A model generated the notes under the pieces. That model did no database searches. It was not told the DNA's origin and saw only the letters and a program-made list of their open reading frames with translations. The position numbers were made by a program, and so were the translations under genes. DNA of 9,518 nucleotides, taken from contig JBFWVD010000142.1 in assembly GCA_050246915.1 (NCBI GenBank), positions 1 to 9,518 of the forward strand, in the 5' to 3' direction. Below, piece by piece: positions 1 through 6,999 of this stretch (positions are counted from its first letter, which is position 1; each line of letters begins with the position of its first letter). The DNA is from JBFWVD01 sp050246915. GTDB lineage: Bacteria > Actinomycetota > Acidimicrobiia > Acidimicrobiales > Ilumatobacteraceae.

Positions 1-2050
1 TGGTGGCGGGCACCAAGATCATGCGGACGATGGTCGCGTCGACGAGCACTGCCGTGGCGAGACCAAGTCCCATCTGCTTGATGAACACGTTGGGGTCGAC
101 CACGAATGCCCCGAACACGAACACCATGATCGCGGCCGCGGCGGTGATGACCCGGGCTGTTGCGGCGAGGCCATCGGCCACCGCGGTGCCGTTGTCCCCC
201 GTGCGCAGATACTCCTCTCGGATGCGGCTGAGCAGGAACACCTCGTAATCCATCGAGAGCCCGAAGAGGATCGCGAACATGATCATCGGCAAGAACGCCG
301 GCACCGGCGTCTCAGGAATGTTCAACAGATGCCCGAGCCACGTGTCGTGCACCGCGTAGGACATAACGCCATAGGCCGCGGCGATGGACAACAGGTTCAT
401 GATGCCGGCCTTGAGAGCAACCAGCGGTGAGCGGAACACCATCGTCAGCAACAGGAACGAGAGGAACACGACCGCGCCGATGAAGATCGGCAGACGGTTC
501 GAGATGTAACTCGTCTGGTCGACGGAGATCGCGGTGAATCCGCCCACGAGCACCTCAGCAGACGTGCCGTCGACGACGGCCGGGACCACGTCGTCGCGCA
601 GGCGGTGCACGAGCTGATCGGTCTCCGCATCTTGGGGCTTGGTGGTCGGGTACACGTTCACGATCGCCGCGGACCCATCAGGGCTGGGGATGATCGGTCC
701 GATCTTGGCAACCCCAGCGGTCTTGGGGAGTTCGGCGGCCAGCCGATCGAGCACTGCGGCGTCCTTGCCGTCGCCGAGATCGGCGACAACGAGCAGTGGC
801 CCGTTGAAGCCCGGCCCGAACGCGGTGGACAACAGGTCGTAGGCCTTGCGCGAGGTCTGTTCCGTCGGGTTGTTGCCCTCGTCGGGGAACCCGAAGCGCA
901 GGCTGAACACCGGCAAGGTGATGAGGATGAGCACACCGGCACCGAGCGCGAATGCCGGCCACGGCCGGCGCTGCACGAAGCGGCTCCAGCGATACCAGAA
1001 CGCACGTTTCCCCTGATGCGACGACCGCCCGGTGAACGGCACACGCAACCGATCGATGTTGCGACCCACGAAGCCCAAGATGGCGGGAAGCAACGTGAGC
1101 GAAGCCGCGAGCATGGCCAGCACACCGACGATGGAGGAGAAGGCGACACCGTTCAGGTAGCTGAGGCCCATGGTGAGCATGCCGAGGAGCGAGATGACCA
1201 CGGTCATGCCGGCGAACAGCACGGCCTTGCCCGCCGTGCCCATCGCGGTGATGACCGCTTCACGCGGCGCCATGCCATCGTGCAGGGAGGTGCGATAGCG
1301 GGTGATGATGAACAGCGCGTAGTCGATGCCCACACCCAAGGCGATCATCGTGGCCGCACTCGGCGCCCAATCCGGCGTCTCGATGAACTGCGAGCCGATG
1401 CCACCGATCATCGCTCCGATGGCCAGACCGAACAGGGCGGTGAGCAACGGAAGGCCCATCGCCAGCACCGACCCGAACGCCAACAGCAACACGAACGCCG
1501 CGAACAAGAAGCCGATACCTTCGGATCCGAGCTCCTGCTCCTTGACGAATGTGCTGACCTCCACTTGGAGCCCGTCGCTGTTGAACGGCTCCACGGCTTC
1601 GATGAACTTCTTGGGGTACTTCACGTCCTCGTTGAAGACCTTGTCCTGCGTGCGGTCGAAGTCCACTTCGATGAAGGCGATCTTGCGGTCCTGAGATACC
1701 TGCGCCGCACCTTCAGGGTCGTACGGGCTCACCGTGCGACTCACCATCTGCGTGGCGTCAGGAATGGCCTGGATCGTGGCGATGAGCTTCTCGACCCTGC
1801 TCTTCACCTGAGGGTCATCGATGCCGGCGTCGGCGCGGAACACCACGTTGATGGCATCACCGGCACGAGCGGGGAAACGCTCCCCCAACAGCTGATACGC
1901 CTTCGTCGCTTCGGCGCCAGGTGTCTGATAGTTGGCTCGGTGCTCGGAGCCGACCGAGCTTCCGATGCCCACGATCACCACCAGGGCAACGATCCAGGCA
2001 AGGAGCACGAACCGTCGCTTGCGATAGCAGAAGTCGGCCAAACGAATCAT
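1..2050 (-). CDS. MMPL family (RND superfamily) membrane transporter, C-terminus outside window
   Basis: Inner-membrane, proton-driven exporter of the MMPL type; family members move lipids, drugs or other hydrophobic compounds, and the substrate here is unknown. The frame is open for 683 codons from ATG 2050 to the window edge. It shows the two-repeat RND layout. Residues 12-32 are the first membrane helix, followed by an extracytoplasmic domain (about 35-175). A helix cluster (about 178-328) contains GVGIDYALF with Asp243. A second helix (365-383) and second domain precede a second cluster with GLSMDYEVF and Asp601; these aspartates sit where the family relays protons. The last readable residues, VRMILVPAT, are typical of the family's C-terminal helix, so only a short tail is probably missing. 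An AGAGG Shine-Dalgarno lies about 7 nt upstream of the start. A MmpL-like or YdfJ-like annotation would be equally fair. Confidence 0.93.
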   Translation of the reverse strand, partial: MIRLADFCYRKRRFVLLAWIVALVVIVGIGSSVGSEHRANYQTPGAEATKAYQLLGERFPARAGDAINVVFRADAGIDDPQVKSRVEKLIATIQAIPDATQMVSRTVSPYDPEGAAQVSQDRKIAFIEVDFDRTQDKVFNEDVKYPKKFIEAVEPFNSDGLQVEVSTFVKEQELGSEGIGFLFAAFVLLLAFGSVLAMGLPLLTALFGLAIGAMIGGIGSQFIETPDWAPSAATMIALGVGIDYALFIITRYRTSLHDGMAPREAVITAMGTAGKAVLFAGMTVVISLLGMLTMGLSYLNGVAFSSIVGVLAMLAASLTLLPAILGFVGRNIDRLRVPFTGRSSHQGKRAFWYRWSRFVQRRPWPAFALGAGVLILITLPVFSLRFGFPDEGNNPTEQTSRKAYDLLSTAFGPGFNGPLLVVADLGDGKDAAVLDRLAAELPKTAGVAKIGPIIPSPDGSAAIVNVYPTTKPQDAETDQLVHRLRDDVVPAVVDGTSAEVLVGGFTAISVDQTSYISNRLPIFIGAVVFLSFLLLTMVFRSPLVALKAGIMNLLSIAAAYGVMSYAVHDTWLGHLLNIPETPVPAFLPMIMFAILFGLSMDYEVFLLSRIREEYLRTGDNGTAVADGLAATARVITAAAAIMVFVFGAFVVDPNVFIKQMGLGLATAVLVDATIVRMILVPAT

Positions 2051-2090
2051 GGGACACCTCTTCGGGCGGAAGGTACGGAGAACCTATCCA

Positions 2091-2105
2091 CGTCGTTCGA
2101 CGACG
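2091..2105. repeat. Short inverted repeat in the MMPL leader, possible operator
   Basis: Perfect 6-bp arms, CGTCGT and ACGACG, flank a TCG spacer. The element lies between the predicted transcription start and the start codon of the transporter gene, where a repressor such as a TetR-type protein could bind. No regulator gene is visible in the window. CG-rich short palindromes arise by chance at this base composition, so this is tentative. Confidence 0.2.
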
Positions 2106-2115
2106 CCACTGTGGA

Positions 2116-2143
2116 ATTCTCATCGTTCACGCGCCGGAGTCAA
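2116..2143 (-). promoter_or_regulatory. Candidate sigma-70-type promoter for the MMPL transporter
   Basis: On the minus strand TTGACT (2143-2138) is followed after 16 bp by GAGAAT (2121-2116). The -35 box matches 5 of 6 consensus bases and the -10 box 4 of 6, including the A at position 2 and the final T. Transcription would start near 2109, giving a leader of about 60 nt with an AGAGG ribosome site. The box also sits downstream of the hairpin that ends the preceding gene, which fits an independent promoter. An 8-bp palindrome GTTCGAAC (2147-2154) lies directly upstream of the -35 box. Confidence 0.4.
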
Positions 2144-2160
2144 TCGGTTCGAACGCGCAT

Positions 2161-2184
2161 GAGCCCCCGCCGGAGCGGGGGCTC
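2161..2184 (-). terminator. Perfect 10-bp-stem hairpin terminator downstream of the secreted-protein gene
   Basis: GAGCCCCCGC and GCGGGGGCTC are exact reverse complements separated by a 4-nt loop. The hairpin begins 18 nt after the stop codon of the minus-strand gene ending at 2203, the usual place for a terminator. No run of U follows on either strand, so it would be one of the U-tract-less hairpins common in high-GC actinobacteria. It also separates that gene from the transporter gene further along the same strand. Confidence 0.7.
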
Positions 2185-2202
2185 ACACCACAGGAGATCA
2201 GG

Positions 2203-2871
2203 TCAGTAGCTGCGGAACGGATCGACGTAGACGTCGTCGATGTTCCAGGTCGCGGCCGTACCGCGGGTCTCGAAGAAGAAGGTCATCTCCTGCTGACCGT
2301 TTCCGTTCAGCAACTTCGGGATGTTGAACTGGATCGTGGGGTTCCAACCCTTGGCCCAAGCATCGGCGTTCACATCGATCGAGGTCTCGCCCACCGCGCC
2401 GGTCTGCGGGTTGCGGGCCTTGACCGTCATGTGCAGGATCGCTCCGGCGACCTTGGGGTTCTTCACGAACAGGCGCACCTTGTCCTCGCCGATACCGACA
2501 CAGATGGTGCGGGACTCGGCCTTGGCGCCGGCGGGGATGCGCAGGCTCTTGCCATGCGTCGAACCGCCCACCTTCCACGGTTCGTTGTCGTTCACGACCG
2601 ACGCCCCGCCGCTGAGCCACCAATCGGTCGTGCCACTCTCGAATCCGCCGTTGGGCATGGCGAAGTAGTTGTTGGTATCGCCCCATGGCGAGAAGACCTT
2701 CGACTCGGAACGAGCGCCACAGGCCGCGGTGGTGCCGGCGGCGGAAGCGACCGTGGCCGGGAGAAGTGCGGCGACCGAACCAGCTGCGAGCATCACGAGC
2801 ACGCGGCGGGCGATCTTGCGGCCGAAGCGTGCGTCAGCGGGAGTCGAACCGGGGATCGACGGCGTGTTCAT
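2203..2871 (-). CDS. Secreted protein of unknown function, probable carbohydrate-binding-like beta-sandwich
   Basis: A 222-residue exported protein. Residues 1-44 form a signal peptide: a basic stretch (Arg15, Lys19, Arg22, Arg23), a hydrophobic core (24-40) and an A-S-A cleavage site ending at Ala44. The mature part is about 178 residues with two cysteines (51 and 124) that could form a disulfide. It has motifs NGGFESG (74-80), DWWLSGGA (83-90), NEPW (96-99) and a C-terminal WNIDDVYVDP (209-218). An opening NGGFE and a closing W-x-I-D-D-V are typical of jelly-roll carbohydrate-binding modules (CBM4/9-like, galactose-binding fold). From memory, similar secreted proteins without an assigned role are widespread in Actinobacteria. 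No catalytic domain is present. The start is ATG 2871, with AAAGGA 7 nt upstream; a TTG at 2928 in the same frame would add 19 residues ahead of the signal peptide and is less likely. It appears to be a single-gene transcript. Confidence 0.8.
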   Translation of the reverse strand: MNTPSIPGSTPADARFGRKIARRVLVMLAAGSVAALLPATVASAAGTTAACGARSESKVFSPWGDTNNYFAMPNGGFESGTTDWWLSGGASVVNDNEPWKVGGSTHGKSLRIPAGAKAESRTICVGIGEDKVRLFVKNPKVAGAILHMTVKARNPQTGAVGETSIDVNADAWAKGWNPTIQFNIPKLLNGNGQQEMTFFFETRGTAATWNIDDVYVDPFRSY

Positions 2872-2878
2872 GGCGGGT

Positions 2879-2884
2879 TCCTTT
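2879..2884 (-). promoter_or_regulatory. Shine-Dalgarno site that decides the start of the secreted protein
   Basis: AAAGGA on the minus strand lies 7 nt before ATG 2871. It supports that start over the upstream TTG at 2928, and gives a signal peptide of normal length. Confidence 0.65.
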
Positions 2885-3194
2885 GCGGTCCGGGGTCTGC
2901 GTGCGCAGTTCCCTGGTGATCTCGTCAAAGGACGTCGGTTTCGCCACTCGCTCCCCGCCGGTCAGGCGACCACATTGCAACCGGCGGTTCATCGCTTCGT
3001 CCTGTCACCGTTCCCGGCGACACACCAGTGATCGGACAGGTGCCCATGATCCCTACAGCCAAGGAACCGTCCACGGAGGTTCAAGGAATCTTCCGGTTCC
3101 CGCGCATCGACCGTCGTGGTGCATGGACCATCGCGTCACACAACGTTCACGACGCCGCGCCGCCCCGGCTCCGACCGGCCCGCTGAGCGAGCAC

Positions 3195-3200
3195 TAGCGT
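3195..3200 (+). promoter_or_regulatory. Candidate -10 box for leaderless transcription of the monooxygenase operon
   Basis: TAGCGT fits the TANNNT pattern and ends 6 nt before ATG 3207. A transcript starting 7 bases after the last T would begin on the A of the start codon. No Shine-Dalgarno sequence is present in the 20 nt before the start, which agrees with leaderless translation. No clear -35 box is visible. Confidence 0.4.
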
Positions 3201-3206
3201 TCGACC

Positions 3207-4370
3207 ATGCGCGTCGATGCCAACTTCTTCGGAACCGTCCCCATGCCCGATGCGGGTGATCCGTCCATCGCCCCGACCGACCGCCGCTACGACAACGATT
3301 CGGTGATCGCCTGCTACGACAACATGTTGCACTGGGCGAAGACCGCCGAGGCCAATGGGTTCGACACCATGTGGCTCACCGAGCACCACTTCCAGTACGA
3401 GGGCTACGAGGTGCTGCCCAACCTCATCATGTTCGGCCTGTACGCCGCCACACAGACCAAGAAGCTGCGGTTCGGGCAGATGTTCAACGTGGTCCCGCAA
3501 TGGCATCCGCTCCGACTCGCCGAGGATTTCGCGTTGGCCGACATCCTCACCGGTGGTCGCATGCAGTTCGGCGTCGGTCGAGGCACGGTGCCACGCGAGG
3601 CCGAGAGCCTCGGGACCGTCGTGGCATCGGGTGACAACGAGATGGCGGTCGAACTCGATCGCATCAACCGCGAGACGTTCGAAGAGTCGATGGACATCAT
3701 CTTGGCGGCATGGCGCAACGAGCGCTTCAGCTTCCGCGGCAAGCACTTCGTGCTCCCGCCCGATGGCATCCCCGACCGCGGTGGGTTCGTGCAGGACCTC
3801 ACGCTGATCCCGCGCCCGACCCATCCCATCGACGTGTACCAGCCCATCAGCTCGCCAGAGACCATGGACTACGTCCCGCGTATGGGCTTCAAGGCGGTGT
3901 ACTGGCTCCAGCATCCCGACAGCCAGGTGGCCAAGTGGGAGCACTACGCCGCCAAGCGCGCCGAGTTCGGCAACCCCTGTCAGCGCCGGGGCGATGATCG
4001 CGTGCTGGTACTCAACACCCACATCGCCAAGACGCGTGAGCAAGCGATCGCCAGGGCCACACCCGGTCACGACGAGTTCTGCAAGTTCCTCGCCCCCTAT
4101 GGCCGGTTCTCGTCCTACAAGAACCCGGACGGGTCGAAGGTGCCGTTCGGCTTCCAGCCCACCATCGCCGACTCGATGGAGCAGCAGATCTGGGCCATCG
4201 GCTCCCCCGACGACGTGGCCGACACCATCGGCATGTACCGCGAGCGGCTCGGTCTCGAGCACCTGTGCTTCTTCTTCGACCTGCCCGGTCTCACCCGCGA
4301 GGAGATCGACGAGCAGTTCCACTTCATCGCGGACGAGGTGATGCCCAAGCTGGGCGAAAAGCTGGCATGA
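3207..4370 (+). CDS. LLM-class (luciferase-like) flavin-dependent monooxygenase
   Basis: A 387-residue protein of the bacterial-luciferase/alkanesulfonate-monooxygenase superfamily. Such enzymes use reduced flavin and O2 to oxidise carbon, sulfur or nitrogen substrates; some actinobacterial members use F420 instead. The length and TIM-barrel pattern fit a single-domain member. Visible features are an N-terminal beta strand (RVDANFF, 2-8), the TEHHF motif (58-62) shared with the luciferase subgroup, LRFGQMFNVVPQWHP (87-101), and the conserved LTGGRMQFGVGRG segment (114-126) leading into PREAESLG (129-136). A large C-terminal part with GSPDDVADTI (332-341) follows. It does not look like SsuD. 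It is the first gene of a four-gene overlapping unit and is followed by two flavin or quinone reductases, which favours reduced FMN as cosubstrate. The start is the first ATG after a candidate leaderless promoter. The substrate cannot be read from sequence. Confidence 0.92.
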   Translation: MRVDANFFGTVPMPDAGDPSIAPTDRRYDNDSVIACYDNMLHWAKTAEANGFDTMWLTEHHFQYEGYEVLPNLIMFGLYAATQTKKLRFGQMFNVVPQWHPLRLAEDFALADILTGGRMQFGVGRGTVPREAESLGTVVASGDNEMAVELDRINRETFEESMDIILAAWRNERFSFRGKHFVLPPDGIPDRGGFVQDLTLIPRPTHPIDVYQPISSPETMDYVPRMGFKAVYWLQHPDSQVAKWEHYAAKRAEFGNPCQRRGDDRVLVLNTHIAKTREQAIARATPGHDEFCKFLAPYGRFSSYKNPDGSKVPFGFQPTIADSMEQQIWAIGSPDDVADTIGMYRERLGLEHLCFFFDLPGLTREEIDEQFHFIADEVMPKLGEKLA

Positions 4371-4975
4371 GCGGCTCGACACTCGGGCGGCGAGCGCTCC
4401 TGGTCCACGCGCATCCCAACCCGTCGTCGTTCTCGGGCGTGCTGCGCGATCGGGCATTGGCCGGGCTCGAACGAGGTGGGTGGATCACCGACGTGGCCGA
4501 TCTCTATCCCGACGGCTTCACCCCAGCGATGACCTACGACGAGCGCCGGGCGTATCACACCGATGAACCGATCCTCGATCCGCTGGTGGCCCGCTACGCC
4601 GATCAGGTCCGGCGTGCCAACGCCTTGGTGTTCGTGTACCCGACGTGGTGGTGGGGGATGCCAGCGGTGATGAAGGGCTGGGTCGAACGTGTCCTGGTGG
4701 CCGGGGTGGGGTTCCAGTTCGACGAGCAGAACAAGATCCGGCCCGGCATGAGCCAGATCAACCGACTCGTGGGCGTGTCCACCTACGGATCGACGCGCAC
4801 CGAGATGGCATTGCTGAACGACTCCGGTCGTCGATCGCTCACGCGTGCCATGCGCCTCAACACGACCTGGCGTTGCCGTTCGACGTGGTTGGCGTTGTAC
4901 GCCATGGATCGCATCGGCGATCCCGAGCGCGCCGAGTTCGCCGACAAGGTCGAAGCCCGATTGGCGGCGTTGTGA
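4367..4975 (+). CDS. NAD(P)H oxidoreductase, flavodoxin-like fold (Flavodoxin_2/NQO-type), first of a tandem pair
   Basis: A 202-residue cytoplasmic flavoprotein of the family that includes NAD(P)H:quinone oxidoreductases, MdaB and KefF. It carries the first beta strand and phosphate loop ALLVHAHPNPSSFS (10-23), DLYPDGFTP (45-53), and the flavin-loop motif FVYPTWWWGMPAVMKGWVER (89-108). The segment VSTYGSTRT (137-145) follows. The likely job is two-electron transfer from NAD(P)H to FMN or a quinone. Its place directly after an LLM monooxygenase suggests it supplies reduced flavin. The start ATG overlaps the monooxygenase stop as ATGA and no good Shine-Dalgarno is seen, so translational coupling is likely. 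An in-frame ATG at 4265 lies deep inside the monooxygenase gene and precedes residues foreign to the family, so it is rejected. Confidence 0.88.
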   Translation: MSGSTLGRRALLVHAHPNPSSFSGVLRDRALAGLERGGWITDVADLYPDGFTPAMTYDERRAYHTDEPILDPLVARYADQVRRANALVFVYPTWWWGMPAVMKGWVERVLVAGVGFQFDEQNKIRPGMSQINRLVGVSTYGSTRTEMALLNDSGRRSLTRAMRLNTTWRCRSTWLALYAMDRIGDPERAEFADKVEARLAAL

Positions 4976-5640
4976 TGCGCTTACGGCCACGTCGCTTCAA
5001 CCCGTTCGCGCTGGCGTCAGTGAGCCGCGCGCGATCGCGCAACGTGGTGGGCCAACGGGTCCTGTGCGTGCACTGCCATCCCGATCCGGAGTCGTTGATG
5101 GCCGCAGCCTTCGCTCGGGTGACGCTCGCACTCGGCGAGCGCGGCGCCGAGGTGGAGGTCATCGATCTGTACGCCGACGGGTTCGATCCGCTCATGACGG
5201 TCGCCGACTGGATCGATCACGGGCGCGAGCACGAGCCAGCCGGACCGTTGGCCGAGCATGCCCGACTCCTGCGATGGGCCGACACGCTCGTGTTCACCTA
5301 TCCCACCTGGTACGGATCACAGCCGGCGATGCTCAAAGGCTGGTTCGATCGGGTCTTCACCAACGGTGTGGCCTATCGGCTCGAGCCCGGCCAAACCCAC
5401 ATCCGGGGCAAGCTGCGCAACATCCGACGCCTGGTCGTCGTCACCAGCCACGGTTCGAGCAAGTCCATCAACGCCATCGAAGGCGAGCCGGGCAAGCGGG
5501 TGATCACCCGCGGGCTGCGAGCGCTGTGCCATCCGCTGTGTCGCACGCGTTGGATCCCCATCTACGGCGTCGACCGCTCCACCATCGAGGAGCGAGAGGC
5601 CTGGCTGGATCGGGTGCAACGAGAATTGACACGAGCATGA
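4975..5640 (+). CDS. NAD(P)H oxidoreductase, flavodoxin-like fold (Flavodoxin_2/NQO-type), second of the pair
   Basis: A 221-residue paralogue of the preceding gene. Matching blocks are VHCHPDPES (32-40), VIDLYADGFDPLMT (62-75), FTYPTWYGSQPAMLKGWFDR (107-126) and VTSHGSSKS (156-164). The two have clearly diverged, for example WYGSQ replaces WWWGM in the flavin loop. This suggests different partners or substrates, such as one flavin reductase and one enzyme acting on a pathway intermediate. It has an Arg-rich N-terminal extension of about 27 residues that its neighbour lacks. The ATG shares one base with the preceding stop (TGATG). GTG codons at 5044 and 5047 would give a length like its paralogue, but neither has a visible ribosome site, so the ATG is kept with moderate certainty. 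Confidence 0.87.
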   Translation: MRLRPRRFNPFALASVSRARSRNVVGQRVLCVHCHPDPESLMAAAFARVTLALGERGAEVEVIDLYADGFDPLMTVADWIDHGREHEPAGPLAEHARLLRWADTLVFTYPTWYGSQPAMLKGWFDRVFTNGVAYRLEPGQTHIRGKLRNIRRLVVVTSHGSSKSINAIEGEPGKRVITRGLRALCHPLCRTRWIPIYGVDRSTIEEREAWLDRVQRELTRA

Positions 5641-6890
5641 CCAGCGATTTGCACACCGAGCCGCGCCAGCTCGTCATCACCGATGCGCGCCTCGCCGATG
5701 GTCGCCGGGTTGACATCGTCATCACCGGTGAGCGAATCACCGAGATCGTCGATCACACCCCTGGAGTTCCTCGCTCCGTAGCGTCAACTGGAGTTGACAC
5801 ATTCGACGCAGCGGGGATGCTCGCCCTTGCCGCGTTCGTCGAGCCCCACGCCCATCTCGACAAAGCGCTGTCCGCCGAGCGCGCCCCCAACCCACGGGGC
5901 GATCTCGGAGGAGCCATCGAAGCCTGGATCGGTTACGGCCCTCAACTCACGGTGACGGACATGGCCGATCGAGCCGAGCGTTGCGCTCGGATGCTGCTCG
6001 CCAATGGGGCCACCGTCATCCGATCCCACGCCGACGTGCACGGTGCCGTGGGCCTACGCGCCGCCGAAGCGCTCATCGAAGCGCGTCGACGCCTGGCCGG
6101 GCTGGTCACCGTCGAGATCACTGCCCTCATCGGATGGCCGAGCACCGGCGAGGCTGGCGTCGAGGAGCGAGCACGTCTCGCCGCCGCGCTCGACATGGGA
6201 GTCGATCACATCGGCGGGTGTCCATACCTGGAACCCGACCCCCTCGGCGCCATCGATGCCAGCTTGGCGATGGCGGCCGAGCGCGGCATCGGGCTCGACC
6301 TCCACGTCGACGAGACACTCGACCCAGCGATCTTGACCGTGGAGACCTTGGCCGAGCGGGTCGTCGCCACCGGTTTCGACGGCCCGGTCATGGCCAGCCA
6401 TTGCGTCAGCCTGGGGATGCAGAGCTCCGCAGTGCAACAACGCGTGGCCGACAAGGTCGCCGCCGCCGGCATCAGCGTCGTCGCCCTCCCCCAGACCAAC
6501 CTCTATCTCCAGTCGCGCGCCCTGGCCACCGCTCCCCCGCGAGGGCTCACGGCCATCGCCGCGCTGCGCACCGCCGGCGTCAACGTGGCCGGCGGCGCCG
6601 ACAACGTCCAGGATCCGTTCAATCTCGTCGGGCGGGGCGACCCCCTCGAGACCGCCGCGCTGTTGGTGATGGCCGGCCATCTGTCACCCGACGATGCGCT
6701 CGAAGCGGTCAGCTCGCGGGCCCGCCGGGCCCTCGGCCACGAACCGGTGACGCTCACGCCAGGGTCGCTCGCCGACCTCGTCGTGATCGATGCCGGATCG
6801 GTCCGCGAGGCCGTGGCCAGCGGCTCGGCCACTCGGACGGTCGTCCGCCACGGCCGGATCGTGTCCTCTCGGCGGCTCGTCGAGCAGTGA
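5637..6890 (+). CDS. Cytosine-deaminase-type metal-dependent amidohydrolase
   Basis: A 417-residue amidohydrolase-superfamily enzyme close to the length of E. coli CodA (about 427). Metal and catalytic residues are all present in order: His71 and His73 in HAHLDK (71-76), His223 and Glu226 in HVDET, His255 in ASHCVSLG, and Asp322 in GADNVQDPF (320-328). From Asp-to-Leu spacing these line up with CodA His61/63, His214, Glu217, His246 and Asp313. The family hydrolyses C-N bonds in cytosine, isoguanine, creatinine and triazine derivatives such as the AtzC substrate. Two CodA substrate-pocket positions appear changed: Gln156 aligns with Ser169 and Asp314 with Asn323, so cytosine itself is doubtful. 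N- and C-terminal strands (11-40, 376-410) form the usual small beta domain. The start ATG overlaps the previous stop as ATGA, and there is no clear Shine-Dalgarno. It is the last gene of the first block. Confidence 0.9.
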   Translation: MTSDLHTEPRQLVITDARLADGRRVDIVITGERITEIVDHTPGVPRSVASTGVDTFDAAGMLALAAFVEPHAHLDKALSAERAPNPRGDLGGAIEAWIGYGPQLTVTDMADRAERCARMLLANGATVIRSHADVHGAVGLRAAEALIEARRRLAGLVTVEITALIGWPSTGEAGVEERARLAAALDMGVDHIGGCPYLEPDPLGAIDASLAMAAERGIGLDLHVDETLDPAILTVETLAERVVATGFDGPVMASHCVSLGMQSSAVQQRVADKVAAAGISVVALPQTNLYLQSRALATAPPRGLTAIAALRTAGVNVAGGADNVQDPFNLVGRGDPLETAALLVMAGHLSPDDALEAVSSRARRALGHEPVTLTPGSLADLVVIDAGSVREAVASGSATRTVVRHGRIVSSRRLVEQ

Positions 6891-6981
6891 CCGCACCTGC
6901 GATCGACGCTTCTGCAACGAGGTCGTCATGGGCGAAACAAACTGTTCATACCCTGGGCTCGGTCACGATTTTTCGCTGGCC

Positions 6982-6987
6982 TAGTGT
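6982..6987 (+). promoter_or_regulatory. Possible -10 box ahead of the dehydrogenase gene
   Basis: TAGTGT fits TANNNT and would start transcription about 6 nt before ATG 7000, a nearly leaderless message. It lies in the 109-bp gap 6891-6999, which has no gene and no strong terminator hairpin. No good -35 box is visible. The dehydrogenase and importer could therefore form a second transcript, or read-through from the first block could continue. Confidence 0.25.
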
Positions 6988-6999
6988 CGGTTCCCAGAG

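Larger units (their letters stand above)
2872..3206. other. Divergent intergenic region without a gene
   Basis: These 335 bp separate the minus-strand secreted-protein gene from the plus-strand operon, so both promoters should be here. The right edge carries a candidate leaderless -10 box for the monooxygenase gene. I found no convincing -35/-10 pair for the secreted-protein gene. Small inverted repeats occur around 3063-3100: GGAACC at 3063-3068 pairs with GGTTCC at 3095-3100, and GGAA-TC-TTCC lies at 3085-3094. These are possible operator half-sites but may be chance. Reading frames crossing the region have no protein-like composition. Confidence 0.5.

Noticed and set aside
605..2209. Plus-strand open frame of 534 codons opposite the MMPL gene
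   Set aside because: It is antisense to a clear transporter with family motifs. Its translation is rich in His, Arg, Gly, Glu and Asp without domains, the usual shadow of a GC-rich gene.
1921..2919. Plus-strand frame of 332 codons opposite the secreted protein
   Set aside because: The minus strand has a start with a ribosome site, a signal peptide and a terminator hairpin; the plus frame has none of these.
3147..4457. Minus-strand open frame of 436 codons opposite the LLM monooxygenase
   Set aside because: The opposite strand carries conserved LLM motifs across the same span. The antisense product has no recognisable motif and would also cross the operon's promoter.
3207..6890. Assigning the operon to alkanesulfonate use (ssu genes)
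   Set aside because: The monooxygenase does not resemble SsuD in its N-terminus or motif set, and a CodA-type amidohydrolase has no place in that pathway. The importer family alone is not specific.
6891..6999. Terminator or riboswitch between the two plus-strand blocks
   Set aside because: I found no convincing stem-loop with a U-tract and no recognisable riboswitch core in these 109 bp.
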